Shown: piece by piece, positions 26,731-37,134 of the stretch
Numbering within the stretch: the stretch's first letter is position 1
How the letters are laid out: every line of letters begins with the position of its first letter
Origin: Flavobacterium haoranii
GTDB lineage: Bacteria > Bacteroidota > Bacteroidia > Flavobacteriales > Flavobacteriaceae
Assembly: GCF_009363055.1 (NCBI RefSeq)
Contig: NZ_CP045292.1
Coordinates: 1,488,001-1,552,000 of the forward strand
Length of the DNA: 64,000 nt
Direction of reading: 5' to 3'
Program-made: the position numbers and the translations under genes
Notes under the pieces: generated by a model
Database searches by the model: none
Told to the model about the DNA's origin: nothing
What the model saw: only the letters and a program-made list of their open reading frames with translations

Positions 26731-28940
26731 TTGAAGAAGAAGATTTCATTTCAAATACTTTTATTCTTTTTAGTAACCTTTTCGGGTTATTCGCAATCAT
26801 TGTACAAAGAAGTTGCCGAAATTAATGACAGTGTCGATTACTATTTAGAAATTGCAATTTTCAACAAAGAAGATAAAAAATCGTTTAACAAAGCAATTGT
26901 TTACACCGAAAAAGCGATTGATTTTGCTATTAACAACAAATTAGAACACAAACTTGCCGATTGTTATTTAGTTCTAGGTGGCATTTATTACGATTTAGAA
27001 AAACCAGAAACCGCAATTGAACATTTTATTCGAAGTATAAACATTTATACAAAAGAAGACGCAAACTCAAATTTAGCACTCGCCTATTATAATCTTGGAA
27101 AATGTTATTTAGAGAAAGATAAACCTGAATTATCGGAAATTTATTTTAAAAAAGCGACTTCCATTTATCAAAGTCTAGAATTTGATGATGCTATCGAACT
27201 CATAAACCTGCAAAAAGGAATACTTCAAAAAAACAAAGGAAATATTAATATTGCCGAAGAAATTTTTAAAAAAGTAATTGCTAATATTTCGGATAGTAAT
27301 GCTTTAATTGAAACCAAAATTGAAGCTTATTATCAACTTGGAGAAATTTATTTTACGAAACTCAATTATGATGCCGCTATTGATGCTTTTGAAACTGCAC
27401 ATAAAATAAACCTCAACAACAATAAAAATATTGTACTTCAAAAAAGGTTCTTAAGAAGTTAAGTGAGGTTCTTGCAGAAACTAGCGATTTTAAAAGATCA
27501 AATATTTATCTAAACCGATACATAACAATTTCTGATTCTATTGGTGAATATTACTCAAAATATTTATCGGATAATACTTTTGAGAAGATTGAATTTGACA
27601 AACAATTAAAAACTATTGAATTACTCGATAAAGAAAAAAAGAACCAACAAAAAACGCTACGTTTTTCTAAGCTTATCAGTATTTTAAGTATTGCTTTAAT
27701 TTCCATTTTATCGTTATTAAGTTTGTCTTTATACAAAAACAACAAAATAAGAATTTCGACCAATAAACTTTTAAAAGAGAAAAACTTAGAACTCACATTA
27801 GAAAAAGAAAGAGCAGAAAAAGCATCGAAAGCAAGAGCTGAATTCTTAGCAACTGTGAGTCACGAATTAAGAACTCCATTAAATGCTATTAACGGAATTA
27901 CCTATCTTTTACTTCAAGAAAAACCAAGAGCTAATCAATTAAATTATCTAAAATCATTAGAGTTTTCAGGAAGTTACTTACTCAATTTCATTAACGATAT
28001 CTTAGAAATTAACCGATTAGAATCGGATAAAGTAATGGTAGAAAATATTAATTTCTCCCTAACTGAACTTCTAGACAATATTAAAACTTCTTTTAAAGAA
28101 TTTATACTTTCAAACAATATCAATTTCCATCAAAGTATAGATTCTAATATAAATTATAACGTTGTTGGCGATCCTACAAAACTTTCACAGGTTTTAATCA
28201 ATTTAATTAATAACGCTATAAAATTCAGTAAAAATGGTGATGTTTGGTTAACCATTAATGAAGTAGAAAATGATGGTGAAAATGTAAAATTATTTTTCGA
28301 AATAAAAGATAACGGAATTGGAATTCCAAAAGACAAACAAAAAGATATTTTCGACAGTTTTAGTCAAGGTTCAGTAGAGATAAATAGAACTTACGGCGGA
28401 ACTGGTTTAGGACTTTCTATTGTAAAGAAAATTTTAGAAATTCTAGGAAGCGATATTCATTTAGAAAGTGAAAGCAATCATGGAACTAAGTTTACTTTTA
28501 CTTTAGATTTCAAAAAAGGAGCATCTATAAAAACAGAAAATTTACAACAATCTACAGATGAAACTATTTTTATAGACAAAAACATCCTTTTAGTTGAAGA
28601 CAACAAAATTAATCAAATGATTACCAAAAAAATGCTTGAGAAAAAAGGCATGGAGTGTACAGTTCTTGAAAATGGTGAAGATGCTATCGAAAATTTAAAG
28701 GAAAATCAGTACGATTTAGTTTTAATGGATGTTCATTTACCAGGAATTAATGGAACTGAAGCCACTGCAATAATTAGAAAATTTGATTCTAAAACTCCAA
28801 TTATTGCGCTTACTGCTATTTCTTTAAATGAAAACCGAGAAATGCTACTTTCTTTTGGTATGAATGATGTAATTACAAAACCATTCATCCCAGAAGAATT
28901 TTATAACACTATTTCAAATCATCTTACAGTTTCACAATAA
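26731..28940 (+). pseudogene. TPR hybrid histidine kinase with receiver domain, frameshifted
   Basis: The first part (26731-27462, TTG start) has a signal peptide and TPR repeats. It stops after VLQKRFLRS. The next 260 bases stay open in the +1 frame (KKLSEVLAETSDFKRSN...), leading through a membrane helix (SLISILSIALISILSLLSLSL) into the kinase part. Restoring one A in the six-A run 27440-27445 fuses both halves into one protein of about 736 residues: TPRs, TM, HisKA with SHELRTPLNAI, HATPase with NLINNAIKF and DNGIGIP, and a C-terminal receiver domain with VLMDVHLPG. No DNA-binding output domain follows. The frameshift looks like a sequence error. Confidence 0.8.
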
Positions 28941-29739
28941 GATTTTTAATTAAGTTTCGCACAACAGGTTCCGCTTTCTTAGCAGCTTCTAAAACCTCAT
29001 CGTGATTCACTTCTTCAATATTATCTTCATCACCCATATCGGTAATTACAGAAACACCAAAACAATCCATATTCATGTGTCGTGCTACAATAACTTCAGG
29101 AACTGTTGACATTCCTACGCAATCGGCACCAAGAACTTTTACCATTTTGTATTCTGCCAAAGTTTCAAACGTAGGACCTTGTAAGGCTAAATAAACGCCT
29201 TCTTTTAAATCGAACTGAAATTCTTGGGCAATTTGTCGCGCAACTTTCATGATGCTTTTAGAATAAGGTTCGCTCATGTTTAGGAATCTTGGCCCAAAAC
29301 GCTCATCATTTTTCCCACGAAGCGGATGCTCTGGCATAAAATTAATATGATCGGTAATCATCATGACATCACCCACTTTAAAACTCGGATTTACTCCGCC
29401 AGAAGCATTTGAAACCACTAATCTTTGAACACCTAAATATTTCATTACGCGAACAGGAAAAGTCACTTGTTGCATGGTATAACCTTCATAATAATGAAAA
29501 CGCCCTTGCATGGCTACAACTTTTTTATTACCAATTGTTCCAAATAACAAAGCTCCTTTATGCCCTTGAACAGTCGAAATAGGAAAATTTGGTATTTCGT
29601 TATACGAAATTGCATATTCTACTTTAACATCATCTGCAAATCCGCCTAAACCAGAACCTAAAATTACTCCAAATTCTGGTGAAAAATGATTGGTTTTTTC
29701 GTTTAAAAATTGAACAGTTTCTTGAACTTTATCCCACAT
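28924..29739 (-). CDS. pnp: Purine-nucleoside phosphorylase (trimeric type)
   Basis: The 271-residue enzyme cleaves purine ribonucleosides and deoxyribonucleosides with phosphate to free base and sugar-1-phosphate. It shows GVILGSGLGGFAD at the phosphate loop, MQGRFHYYEGY, the base-binding region SNASGGVNPSFKVGDVMM and the ALQGPTFETLAEY segment. Length fits the PNP/MTAP class II group. It overlaps the end of lpxK by 11 bases and converges with the kinase gene, whose 3' end overlaps it by 17 bases. Confidence 0.93.
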   Translation of the reverse strand: MWDKVQETVQFLNEKTNHFSPEFGVILGSGLGGFADDVKVEYAISYNEIPNFPISTVQGHKGALLFGTIGNKKVVAMQGRFHYYEGYTMQQVTFPVRVMKYLGVQRLVVSNASGGVNPSFKVGDVMMITDHINFMPEHPLRGKNDERFGPRFLNMSEPYSKSIMKVARQIAQEFQFDLKEGVYLALQGPTFETLAEYKMVKVLGADCVGMSTVPEVIVARHMNMDCFGVSVITDMGDEDNIEEVNHDEVLEAAKKAEPVVRNLIKNLIVKL

Positions 29740-30717
29740 ATTCTAAAATCTTTTTATCAAATTCTTGTTTGTTGTTTATCGCAACTTTTATTGGTAAATA
29801 ATACAAATATTCCTTACTAATTTTTCCTTTCAATCGCATAAAATCTTTTTCGGTAGTAATAATTTTTTTACCATTTGCTTTCGTAATGATATTCTCAATT
29901 TCACTCTCCGAAAATTCATGATGATCAGGAAATAACATTACTTCATCATTTTCTTTTTCAAGAAATCGACAAAGCTTTTGGGTTTTGCAATTCCAGCAAC
30001 TATTAATTTAGGTTCGTTTACAGCAGAAATAGTAACAGCAGATTCGCCATTATAAATTTGTTCGTCGTAAACAATGTGACTAAAAAATACCGGAACGCTA
30101 ACTTTTAATTTCTTAATAATATTTTGCTGCGCAATTTCAGAAATATCATGCGGACATTTTGTGACAATTATCACATTAGCTCTTTTTTTACCAAAAGAAG
30201 GTTCTCTTAAATCGCCAAAAGGCAAAATATAGTCTTCTGAAAAAAGATTGCTATAATCGGTTAGTAAAACGGTAAAGCCAGCCGTAACTTTTCGATGTTG
30301 GTATGCATCGTCTAAAAGAATAATTTCAGGTTGTACCAATTGCATCAATTGTTGTACACCATTGGTTCTATTACCATCAACCGCAACGGAAATATTTTTA
30401 AACTTTGTAAAAAACTGAAACGGCTCATCTCCTATTTCTGTTGGTTTTACTTGTTCATTAGCTAAAATAAATCCTTTAGTTTTGCGACCATAACCTCTAC
30501 TTAATGTTGCTATCTTTTTATTTTGAAGCAAGCGAATTAAATACTCTATGTGAGGTGTTTTACCAGTACCGCCCACACTAAGATTCCCAACAACAATACT
30601 CTTTACAGGAATTTTATAACTTTTAAAAATTCCAATATCATAAAATACGTTACGTAGATAAGTAATTATCCAATAAAAGATTCCGAAAGGAAAAAGTAAT
30701 TTTCGTACCAATTGCAT
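29729..30717 (-). pseudogene. lpxK: Tetraacyldisaccharide 4'-kinase LpxK, frameshifted (probably intact)
   Basis: The 5' piece (29938-30717, 259 codons) has the P-loop VVGNLSVGGTGKTPHIEYL and DDAYQHRKV motifs of LpxK and ends KPKSFVDFLKKKMMK. The last 69 codons (29729-29938) follow in a different frame with HHEFSESEIENI and TTEKDFMRLK, the conserved C-terminal end of LpxK. Restoring one base in the T5 run at 29954-29958 (A on the coding strand) gives DFLKKENDEVMLFPDHHEFS and a normal 329-residue protein. LpxK phosphorylates lipid A at the 4' position and is usually essential, which argues for a sequencing error. Confidence 0.88.
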
Positions 30718-30830
30718 AACACGAAAGTAATTATTTTAATACAAATTCAATCTATTTAAAACAAATAAAACACTTCAAATCGCTATTAAAATAGTATATT
30801 TGATTTGTCTTTTGAGTTTAAATTGAAATT

Positions 30831-30958
30831 CGTCAGTTCGAGTGATTTTTGTCAATTCGAGTGAAACGAGAATAAAAAAATCTTATCGAGAACAAGAATT
30901 TAGAAAATAACATTAGTTCTCGATACAAAATTCTTTCAGAATTTCACTCGAACTGACG
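30831..30958. repeat. Long nested palindromic dispersed repeat
   Basis: CGTCAGTTCGAGTG at 30831-30844 pairs perfectly with CACTCGAACTGACG at 30945-30958, and within it TATCGAGAAC at 30884-30893 pairs with GTTCTCGATA at 30916-30925. It lies upstream of the Nif3-like gene. The blocks recur in other intergenic spaces of the window (8177, 16132, 25559). Confidence 0.75.
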
Positions 30959-30986
30959 GACGGTTATAATAGAAATACTACTCAAA

Positions 30987-32081
30987 ATGGAACTACACAA
31001 AATTCTTTCTGTTTTAGAAGAAATGGCGCCACTACAATACGCCGAAGACTTCGATAATGTGGGTTTATTAGTTGGAAATCCAAACGATAACATCACTGGT
31101 GTTTTGGTTTGCCATGATGCTTTAGAAAATGTAATTGACGAAGCTATAGAAAAAAAATGCAATTTAGTAGTTTGCTTTCACCCTATTTTATTTAGTGGTA
31201 TTAAGAAAATTACGGGTAAAAATTATGTCGAAAGAGCTATTTTAAAGGCTATTAAAAATGATATTGCTATTTATGCCGTTCACACAGCACTAGACAATCA
31301 TAAAAAAGGTGTGAACAAAATATTTTGTGATGCTTTAGGTTTAACAAATACAAAAACATTGGTTCCAAAGGCAAATTACATTAAAAAGCTGGTAACGTAC
31401 ACTATTTCCGAAAATGCTGAAAAATTAAGAAATGCTTTATTTGATGCGGGTGCTGGAAAAATTGGCAATTATGAAGATTGCAGTTTTAACAGCAAGGGAA
31501 TTGGCACTTATTTAGGAAACGAAGAATCGAATCCTGAAATAGGCGAACGTTTTGAATTTGTAGAAAACGAAGAAGTTAAAATTGAAGTTACTTTCGAAAA
31601 ACATTTGGAAACTAAAATTTTAAAAGCGCTGTTTAAAAATCATGTGTACGAAGAAGTAGCTTATGAAATTTATTCTTTAGATAATTTACATCAAAATATT
31701 GGTTTAGGAATGGTAGGCGAATTTGACACAGCACTAACTGAAACCGATTTTCTAAAATTTGTAAAAGAAAAAATGCAATGTGGTGGTATTCGTCATAGTG
31801 CTTTTACGGGAAAAACTGTTAAAAAAGTGGCGGTTTTAGGCGGTTCGGGAAGTTTTGCCATTAAGCAAGCCATCGCTTCTGGTGCCGATGCTTTTTTGAC
31901 TGCCGATTTAAAATATCACCAGTTTTATGAAGCTGAAGGAAAACTACTTTTGGCCGACATTGGACACTTTGAAAGTGAAAGATTTACAAAAAATTATATT
32001 GTTGATTATCTTAAAGAAAAAATCACTAATTTTGCAATCATTTTATCAGAAGTAAATACAAACCCGGTTCAATATTTTTAA
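30987..32081 (+). CDS. Nif3-like dinuclear metal centre hexameric protein
   Basis: The 364-residue protein has the two conserved halves of the Nif3/YbgI family, with FDNVGLLVG near residue 23, the metal-binding CFHPILFSG and the TALDNHKKGVN motif, then a PII-like insertion (about residues 130-230), and a C-terminal DIGHFESERF segment that supplies more metal ligands. A GTP cyclohydrolase I type 2-like activity has been proposed for the family but is not proven. As in many Bacteroidota it is followed directly by the coiled-coil/zinc-ribbon gene. Confidence 0.9.
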   Translation: MELHKILSVLEEMAPLQYAEDFDNVGLLVGNPNDNITGVLVCHDALENVIDEAIEKKCNLVVCFHPILFSGIKKITGKNYVERAILKAIKNDIAIYAVHTALDNHKKGVNKIFCDALGLTNTKTLVPKANYIKKLVTYTISENAEKLRNALFDAGAGKIGNYEDCSFNSKGIGTYLGNEESNPEIGERFEFVENEEVKIEVTFEKHLETKILKALFKNHVYEEVAYEIYSLDNLHQNIGLGMVGEFDTALTETDFLKFVKEKMQCGGIRHSAFTGKTVKKVAVLGGSGSFAIKQAIASGADAFLTADLKYHQFYEAEGKLLLADIGHFESERFTKNYIVDYLKEKITNFAIILSEVNTNPVQYF

Positions 32082-32083
32082 AT

Positions 32084-32862
32084 ATGGCAAACACTAAAGA
32101 ACTAAGCGTAGAAGACAAGTTAAGAGCAATTTACAGCTTACAGTTAATCGATTCTAAAATTGACGAGATCAGAAGCGTAAGAGGAGAATTACCACTAGAA
32201 GTTGAAGATTTAGAAGACGAAGTTGCTGGTCTAACTAAGCGTTTAGAGAAATTTAAAAATGATTTAGACACAATTGATGCTCAAATTAAAGAGAAGAAAA
32301 ATGCTATAGACGAGCATAAAGCTACTATAAAAAAATATTTAGAGCAACAAAAAAATGTTCGCAATAATAGAGAATACAACTCTTTAACAAAAGAAGTTGA
32401 GTTCCAAGAATTAGAAATTCAATTAGCAGAAAAGCACATTAAAGAAATGAAAGCTTCTGTGGAGCATAAAAAGAATTGGTTGCCCAAACTAAAGAAAAAT
32501 TAGATGGTAAACAAAACCACTTAAAGCACAAAAAAGCGGAATTAAAAGATATTATGGCTGAAACTGAAAAAGAAGAAAACTTCTTAATGGAAAAATCGGC
32601 TGAATATGAAAAACAAATTGAGGAGCGTTTATTAGCTGCTTACAAAAGAATTAGAGGAAGTGTAAGAAACGGTTTAGCGGTAGTTTCTATCGAGCGTGGT
32701 GCTTCTGCAGGTTCTTTCTTTACTATTCCACCACAAACGCAAATGGAAATTGCAGGTCGCAAAAAAATTATTACTGACGAGCACAGTGGTCGTATTTTAG
32801 TAGATAATGTTTTAGCTGACGAAGTGAAAGAAGAAATGGAAAAATTATTTGCTAAGTTGTAA
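32084..32862 (+). pseudogene. Coiled-coil plus degenerate zinc-ribbon protein (DUF164/CdsZ-like), frameshifted
   Basis: The 5' piece (32084-32503) encodes a long coiled coil and stops after KNWLPKLKKN; the rest (from 32476 on) follows in another frame. Restoring one A in the five-A run 32468-32472 gives HKKELVAQTKEKLDGK and a continuous 259-residue protein. The C-terminal zinc-ribbon region aligns with the family (FFTIPPQTQMEI, EHSGRILVD), but all four expected cysteines are replaced (GASAGSF, TDEHSG), so zinc is probably not bound. The function is unknown; the neighbour Nif3 is conserved. The start 2 bases after the Nif3 stop indicates an operon. Confidence 0.82.
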
Positions 32863-32881
32863 GAACTGGTAAATTATAGAT

Positions 32882-32917
32882 AAAAAAAATCCCAACTCTA
32901 CGAGTTGGGATTTTTTA
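32882..32917. terminator. Bidirectional Rho-independent terminator
   Basis: AAAATCCCAACTC pairs with GAGTTGGGATTTT around a TAC loop, with an A-tract on one side and a T-tract on the other. It serves the zinc-ribbon operon on the plus strand and the convergent gene on the minus strand. Confidence 0.9.
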
Positions 32918-32985
32918 TTATGGTAGCATAGATTACGAATCTATGTTAGATAGAATAATTTTATTAATAATTTATGAACTTTACA

Positions 32986-33599
32986 TTAGTTAGCTTTTTT
33001 TATTTTACTAAATAATAATAGAGAAAAAACAAATTGTAGAATAAAATTAATTATATAATTGTAAATTGATTTATTCATAATAGGAATTGTATAAAACAAA
33101 AAAGTCAAAACAAAAGACATAAAAAGCAAAAAGAAAAATCCATAACGGTCCCATGTCCTCCTAAACCCGTTTTAACCCTATAAATTGATAGAATAAAAAG
33201 TAAAGAACCTGATGATAAATACATCAAAATAAAAGATCTATTGTCAGTAATTTTACTTGTATTCGAATTCAAATTCTGATTTGAATTATCATTTAATAAC
33301 ACTACATTTTTTTTAAATTCATTTAAAAATGACAAATAATGTCTTGAAATAAGAATTTCATTTTCCATATTTCTTAAAACTCTAAGCTTATCTTCATCTT
33401 CATTATAGTTGTTTTTTAATTTATTAATCATTTCCAATTGATTTAACTTATTATTTAAAAAATAATTAAAAGTAAGATTAAACGAAAAATCAATAAACAG
33501 TAAAAAAACTAATAGACTAATAAAAAATGTAAATTTTGAAATTACTGAATTAGTTTTACTCGTAAAAATATCATAGAAAGATTTAATACCTTCAAACAT
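32986..33599 (-). pseudogene. Hypothetical membrane protein with three helices, frameshifted
   Basis: The 164-codon ORF (33105-33599) has two membrane helices flanking a polar coiled region, then ends in an unlikely TGLGGHGTVMDFSF tail. In the neighbouring frame the sequence continues with DRYGFFFLLFMSFVLTFLFYTI and further helices to KIKKAN at a TAA 32986-32988. Adding one base between about 33147 and 33168 (e.g. to the AAA at 33163-33165) fuses them into a 204-residue protein. No family is recognised. It is an isolated gene between two terminator or promoter regions and looks accessory. Confidence 0.65.
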
Positions 33600-33694
33600 T
33601 TTAAATTATAGTTTTTATTATTAACAAATATAACCAAATCAAACTTCTAATTACTTACCATAAATTTAAAATTATTTATAACTACTAAAAAGTT

Positions 33695-33702
33695 TATCTT
33701 TG
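33695..33702 (+). promoter_or_regulatory. Candidate -7 box upstream of rluF (possibly leaderless)
   Basis: TATCTTTG matches TAnnTTTG and ends only 4 bases before the ATG at 33707. Transcription would begin at or just inside the start codon. Confidence 0.45.
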
Positions 33703-33706
33703 CGAT

Positions 33707-34498
33707 ATGGAAGAAAACAAAACACGTATTAATAAATTTCTCTCGGAAAGTGGATTTTGTTCGCGTCGCGAAGCTGACAAATTAATTGAACAAGGTCGTG
33801 TTACTATTAACGGACAAATTCCTGAAATGGGAACTAAAGTTGGTCCTGATGATGAAGTACGCGTAAATGGAAAATTGATTCAAGAGAAAAAAGAAAACTT
33901 TGTGTATTTGCTGTTCCATAAACCTGTTGGTATAGAATGTACTACGAACCAAAGCGTAAAAGGAAATGTGGTAGATTACATCAACTATCCCGAGCGTATT
34001 TTTCCTATTGGTCGTTTAGACAAAGCCAGTGAAGGTTTGCTGTTAATGACAAACGATGGTGATATTGTAAATAAAATTCTTCGTGCAAGAAACAATCACG
34101 AAAAAGAATATATTGTAACAGTAAATAAACCTATTACCGATCGTTTTATTCAGCGTATGAGTAATGGTGTGCCTATTTTAGATACGATAACGCGTAAATG
34201 TAAAGTGGAACAAATTAGTAAATACACATTTCGTATTATTTTAACGCAAGGTTTAAATCGTCAAATTCGTAGAATGTGTGAATATTTAGATTACGAAGTA
34301 ACGGCTTTAAAACGCATTCGCATTATTAATATTTCGCTTGATGTTCCGGTTGGAAAGTATCGTGAATTAACGAAAAAAGAACTTGCCGATTTAAATAAAT
34401 TGATTGAACCGTCGAGCAAAACAGAAGAAGCGAGTTTACCTGCAAACAATAAACAAGGTTTTTCGGGAAAACGCAATTATGGAACGAGGAATCGTTAA
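33707..34498 (+). CDS. rluF: 23S rRNA pseudouridine synthase, RluF/RsuA family
   Basis: The 263-residue protein has an N-terminal S4 RNA-binding domain (RINKFLSESGFCSRREADKLIEQGRVTING) and a catalytic domain with IGRLDKASEGLLL, whose Asp105 is the nucleophile, and GLNRQIRRMCEYLDYEV. The sequence GIECTTN and the spacing fit RluF, which modifies U2604 of 23S rRNA; RluB or RsuA activity is not excluded. A basic Gly/Arg tail follows the catalytic domain. Confidence 0.85.
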   Translation: MEENKTRINKFLSESGFCSRREADKLIEQGRVTINGQIPEMGTKVGPDDEVRVNGKLIQEKKENFVYLLFHKPVGIECTTNQSVKGNVVDYINYPERIFPIGRLDKASEGLLLMTNDGDIVNKILRARNNHEKEYIVTVNKPITDRFIQRMSNGVPILDTITRKCKVEQISKYTFRIILTQGLNRQIRRMCEYLDYEVTALKRIRIINISLDVPVGKYRELTKKELADLNKLIEPSSKTEEASLPANNKQGFSGKRNYGTRNR

Positions 34499-34534
34499 TA
34501 ATGAGCAGTAACCCATTTTAGAAACTTACGCAAA

Positions 34535-35167
34535 ATGGACCAATACGAAGAAACATTTAAAACTTGGAACAAAGTAGCGTCGTTATACGAAGAAAAGTTT
34601 ATGAGCTTAAATTTGTATGATGAAACTTATGATTTTATTTGTAAATCGGTTGCTAAAAACCAAGCAAAAATTCTAGACATTGGTTGTGGTCCGGGAAATG
34701 TTTCTAAATATCTTTTATCGCAAAGAGCAGATTTTAATATTTTGGGCATTGATATTGCGCCAAATATGATTGAATTGGCGAAAAAGAATAATCCAACAGC
34801 TGATTTTTTGGTAATGGACAGCCGAAATATTAATGAAATTCAAGCAAAATTTGACGCTATTGTTTGTGGATTTTGTTTGCCTTATTTATCAGATTTAGAT
34901 TGCAAAAAATTTCTTGCAGATTGCTACCATTTACTTCATGAAAATGGATTGATTTATTTAAGTTTTGTAGAAGCTGAATCGTATAAATCTGAGTTTAAAA
35001 CTTCAAGCACAGGCGACCGCGTTTTCTTTTATTTTCACAACTTAAATGATTTAAAAAACCAACTTACAGCAACAGGTTTTGGAAACCAAATTGTTTTTAA
35101 CGTCGATTTCAAAAGATCTGAAAGTGAAGTGGAAATGCATACCATCTTGATTGCTGGGAAGAAATAG
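34535..35167 (+). CDS. Class I SAM-dependent methyltransferase
   Basis: The 210-residue protein has the methyltransferase motif I ILDIGCGPGNVSKYLL near residue 50, motif II GIDIAPNMIELAKKN, and FDAIVCGFCLPYLSD. It resembles small-molecule methyltransferases, but no substrate can be assigned. It starts 36 bases after rluF on the same strand, so it may be co-transcribed. It is followed by a convergent accessory gene block. Confidence 0.85.
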   Translation: MDQYEETFKTWNKVASLYEEKFMSLNLYDETYDFICKSVAKNQAKILDIGCGPGNVSKYLLSQRADFNILGIDIAPNMIELAKKNNPTADFLVMDSRNINEIQAKFDAIVCGFCLPYLSDLDCKKFLADCYHLLHENGLIYLSFVEAESYKSEFKTSSTGDRVFFYFHNLNDLKNQLTATGFGNQIVFNVDFKRSESEVEMHTILIAGKK

Positions 35168-35205
35168 AAACTCATCAAAATCAGTTATATCATAAAGCTA
35201 TTTAT

Positions 35206-36227
35206 TTAATTTTGAGTCCATTTAACAAATTCATTCATAACTTCTTGCCAATGTTCTTTTTCATAATTAATAGTTCCATCATTATTAATCTCAAAAAAGT
35301 TATGCTCTAAGTTTAGATATCTTTTATATGTTAGATTTTCTTTAGAATTTTGAATATAAAATAATGGTACTAAATCACATAAATCAGAAGCAATATCATT
35401 TGTACCATATGCTAAATAAGTTGGTATTTTAATTATTAACCAATCATTTATTAACGGTCTTGAAAATGATTTCCACGCAAGTAAATTAGGGCTTTTAGCT
35501 AAAGAATCTTTATTAAATGCATTTTTATACATTTCATATTTTTCCTCAATTTTTTTATCTGCTTCTTTCCAAGAAATTTGATTAAACTCTGCTTCTTTTC
35601 TATATTCTCTAATTAATTGGTCAATTCTGCCAAATGGATTAGCTGCAAAAAGACCAAGATGTGTTACTTTTTTATTATTTAACGCGATCAGAGTTGCAAC
35701 TTTAGAGCCTTGAGAGTGTCCTGCAACAACTAATTTTGAATTATCTACCCATGTTTGTTTCTTTAAAAATTTCAATACTTTATTTGCTCTTCTTTCATAA
35801 TTCTCTAAAAATCAGATTTAACGTATTCATCATCAAATTCATCTGGTTTATTTGAATTTGGAACAAAACAATACGATTTATTTAGATTAATTTCATTAAC
35901 AATTACGGGCGTTTTTGGCATTGAAATAACAATTAAATGATAGGTTTTTCTTATTTCACTTACATCAAAATTATTTATACCTCCACCAATCATCCAAATA
36001 TCTCCTTTTTCCAGTTTTACAAATAAAGGCATTGGTAAAGAACCTTGACAAAATAAAAATATAGGTTTTTTCTCGTTTATCTTTTTATCTATTAAAATGA
36101 AATCAATAGTATTATTCTTTTGTTTAAGACTAAAATGTATTGCTTCATTATTAATTATATCTTGACTTTGCGCATTTGCTTTAAAAACAAATATTATTAG
36201 TAATAACTTGATATAACTTTTTTTCAT
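35206..36227 (-). pseudogene. Exported alpha/beta hydrolase, frameshifted
   Basis: The 5' piece (35805-36227) has a signal peptide and ends DDEYVKSDF; the second piece (35206-35775) starts KFLKKQTWVDNSKLVVAGHSQG. One base added to the A5 run 35807-35811 (T on the coding strand) connects them through DFLENYERRANKVLKFLKK, giving 340 residues. The GHSQG motif around residue 170 holds the nucleophilic serine and the C-terminal LNLEHNF histidine completes a triad. Substrate unknown; periplasmic location inferred. The upstream gene ends 9 bases before its ATG once that gene is frame-corrected. Confidence 0.75.
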
Positions 36228-36235
36228 CTAATTTT

Positions 36236-37134
36236 TTAATTTTCCCAATTAACTTCTTTTTTAAAACTTTCTAGGAATTCCTTGTCTTCGATTGGAATTT
36301 CATTTCCATTCTTCCTAAAACTTGGCGGAATTTGATTGATTTTAAAACTATTGAATTTTTGAAACCCATTTTTTAAGTAACAATAAAATCAAAGTCTTGA
36401 AATATAACATTTGTAATCTGATTTTTCATGTAAGATTTTTTGATATATGGAAATAACAAATTCCAAGTTTTATTAGTATTCTCTCTGAAATTATGAATCA
36501 AAACCGTTCTATAATTTTGAACCAATCCAAGATTATAAGTACTTGGCAATTCATCGTATTTTTTCGAAATATAAAGTAAATCATCAATGTTTTTAAAGTA
36601 GTAGTTTGCTGTAATTTCTATAAATTTATTCTTTTGAATAGAATCTAAATTTAACTGATTTTGCAAATCGGCACTATATTTAGCAATAACTTGATCTTTA
36701 ACGGGAAGTTCATTTAAAGTTTTGATATCTAATTGTTTTTCAAAATTATGCTTTAACCAATACAAATGATTTTTCAAATACATTTTTTTAAACCATTTAG
36801 AAAGCTTTCCAAACATAATTGAATTATAATAACTTTCATTTTCATTCATAAATGTTACTTGAAAACCATAATTTTTAACTAAAATTGAAAGTTCTTCTTT
36901 AAAAAAATCAAAATCTTCAAACAGAAAACTTTTATCAATCAACTTATATTTAAACTCAGGTTCATAGCCATATTCTTTTTCAAGTTTTAAAACATTTGAC
37001 TTCAATATTTCATATTCCAATTTTGAAATCATTTTATTATTGATTGTGTTTAATATTGAATCTTGAATAAAAATATCTCGCTTGTTTTGGGAATAACATA
37101 TAAATGTAAAAAACAGTAGTATTATATATCTCAT
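36236..37134 (-). pseudogene. Exported protein of unknown function, probably frameshifted near its C-terminus
   Basis: The 253-codon ORF (36373-37134) starts with a signal peptide ending ICYSQ and contains no motif I recognise. Beyond its stop, another frame is open and reads like coding sequence (NGFQKFNSFKINQIPPSFRK to FKKEVNWEN) up to a TAA at 36236-36238, just before the hydrolase ATG. Restoring one base around 36378-36390 would give a 299-residue protein with operon-like spacing. Without the correction, about 145 bases would be non-coding. The extension is an inference from codon flow. Confidence 0.6.
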
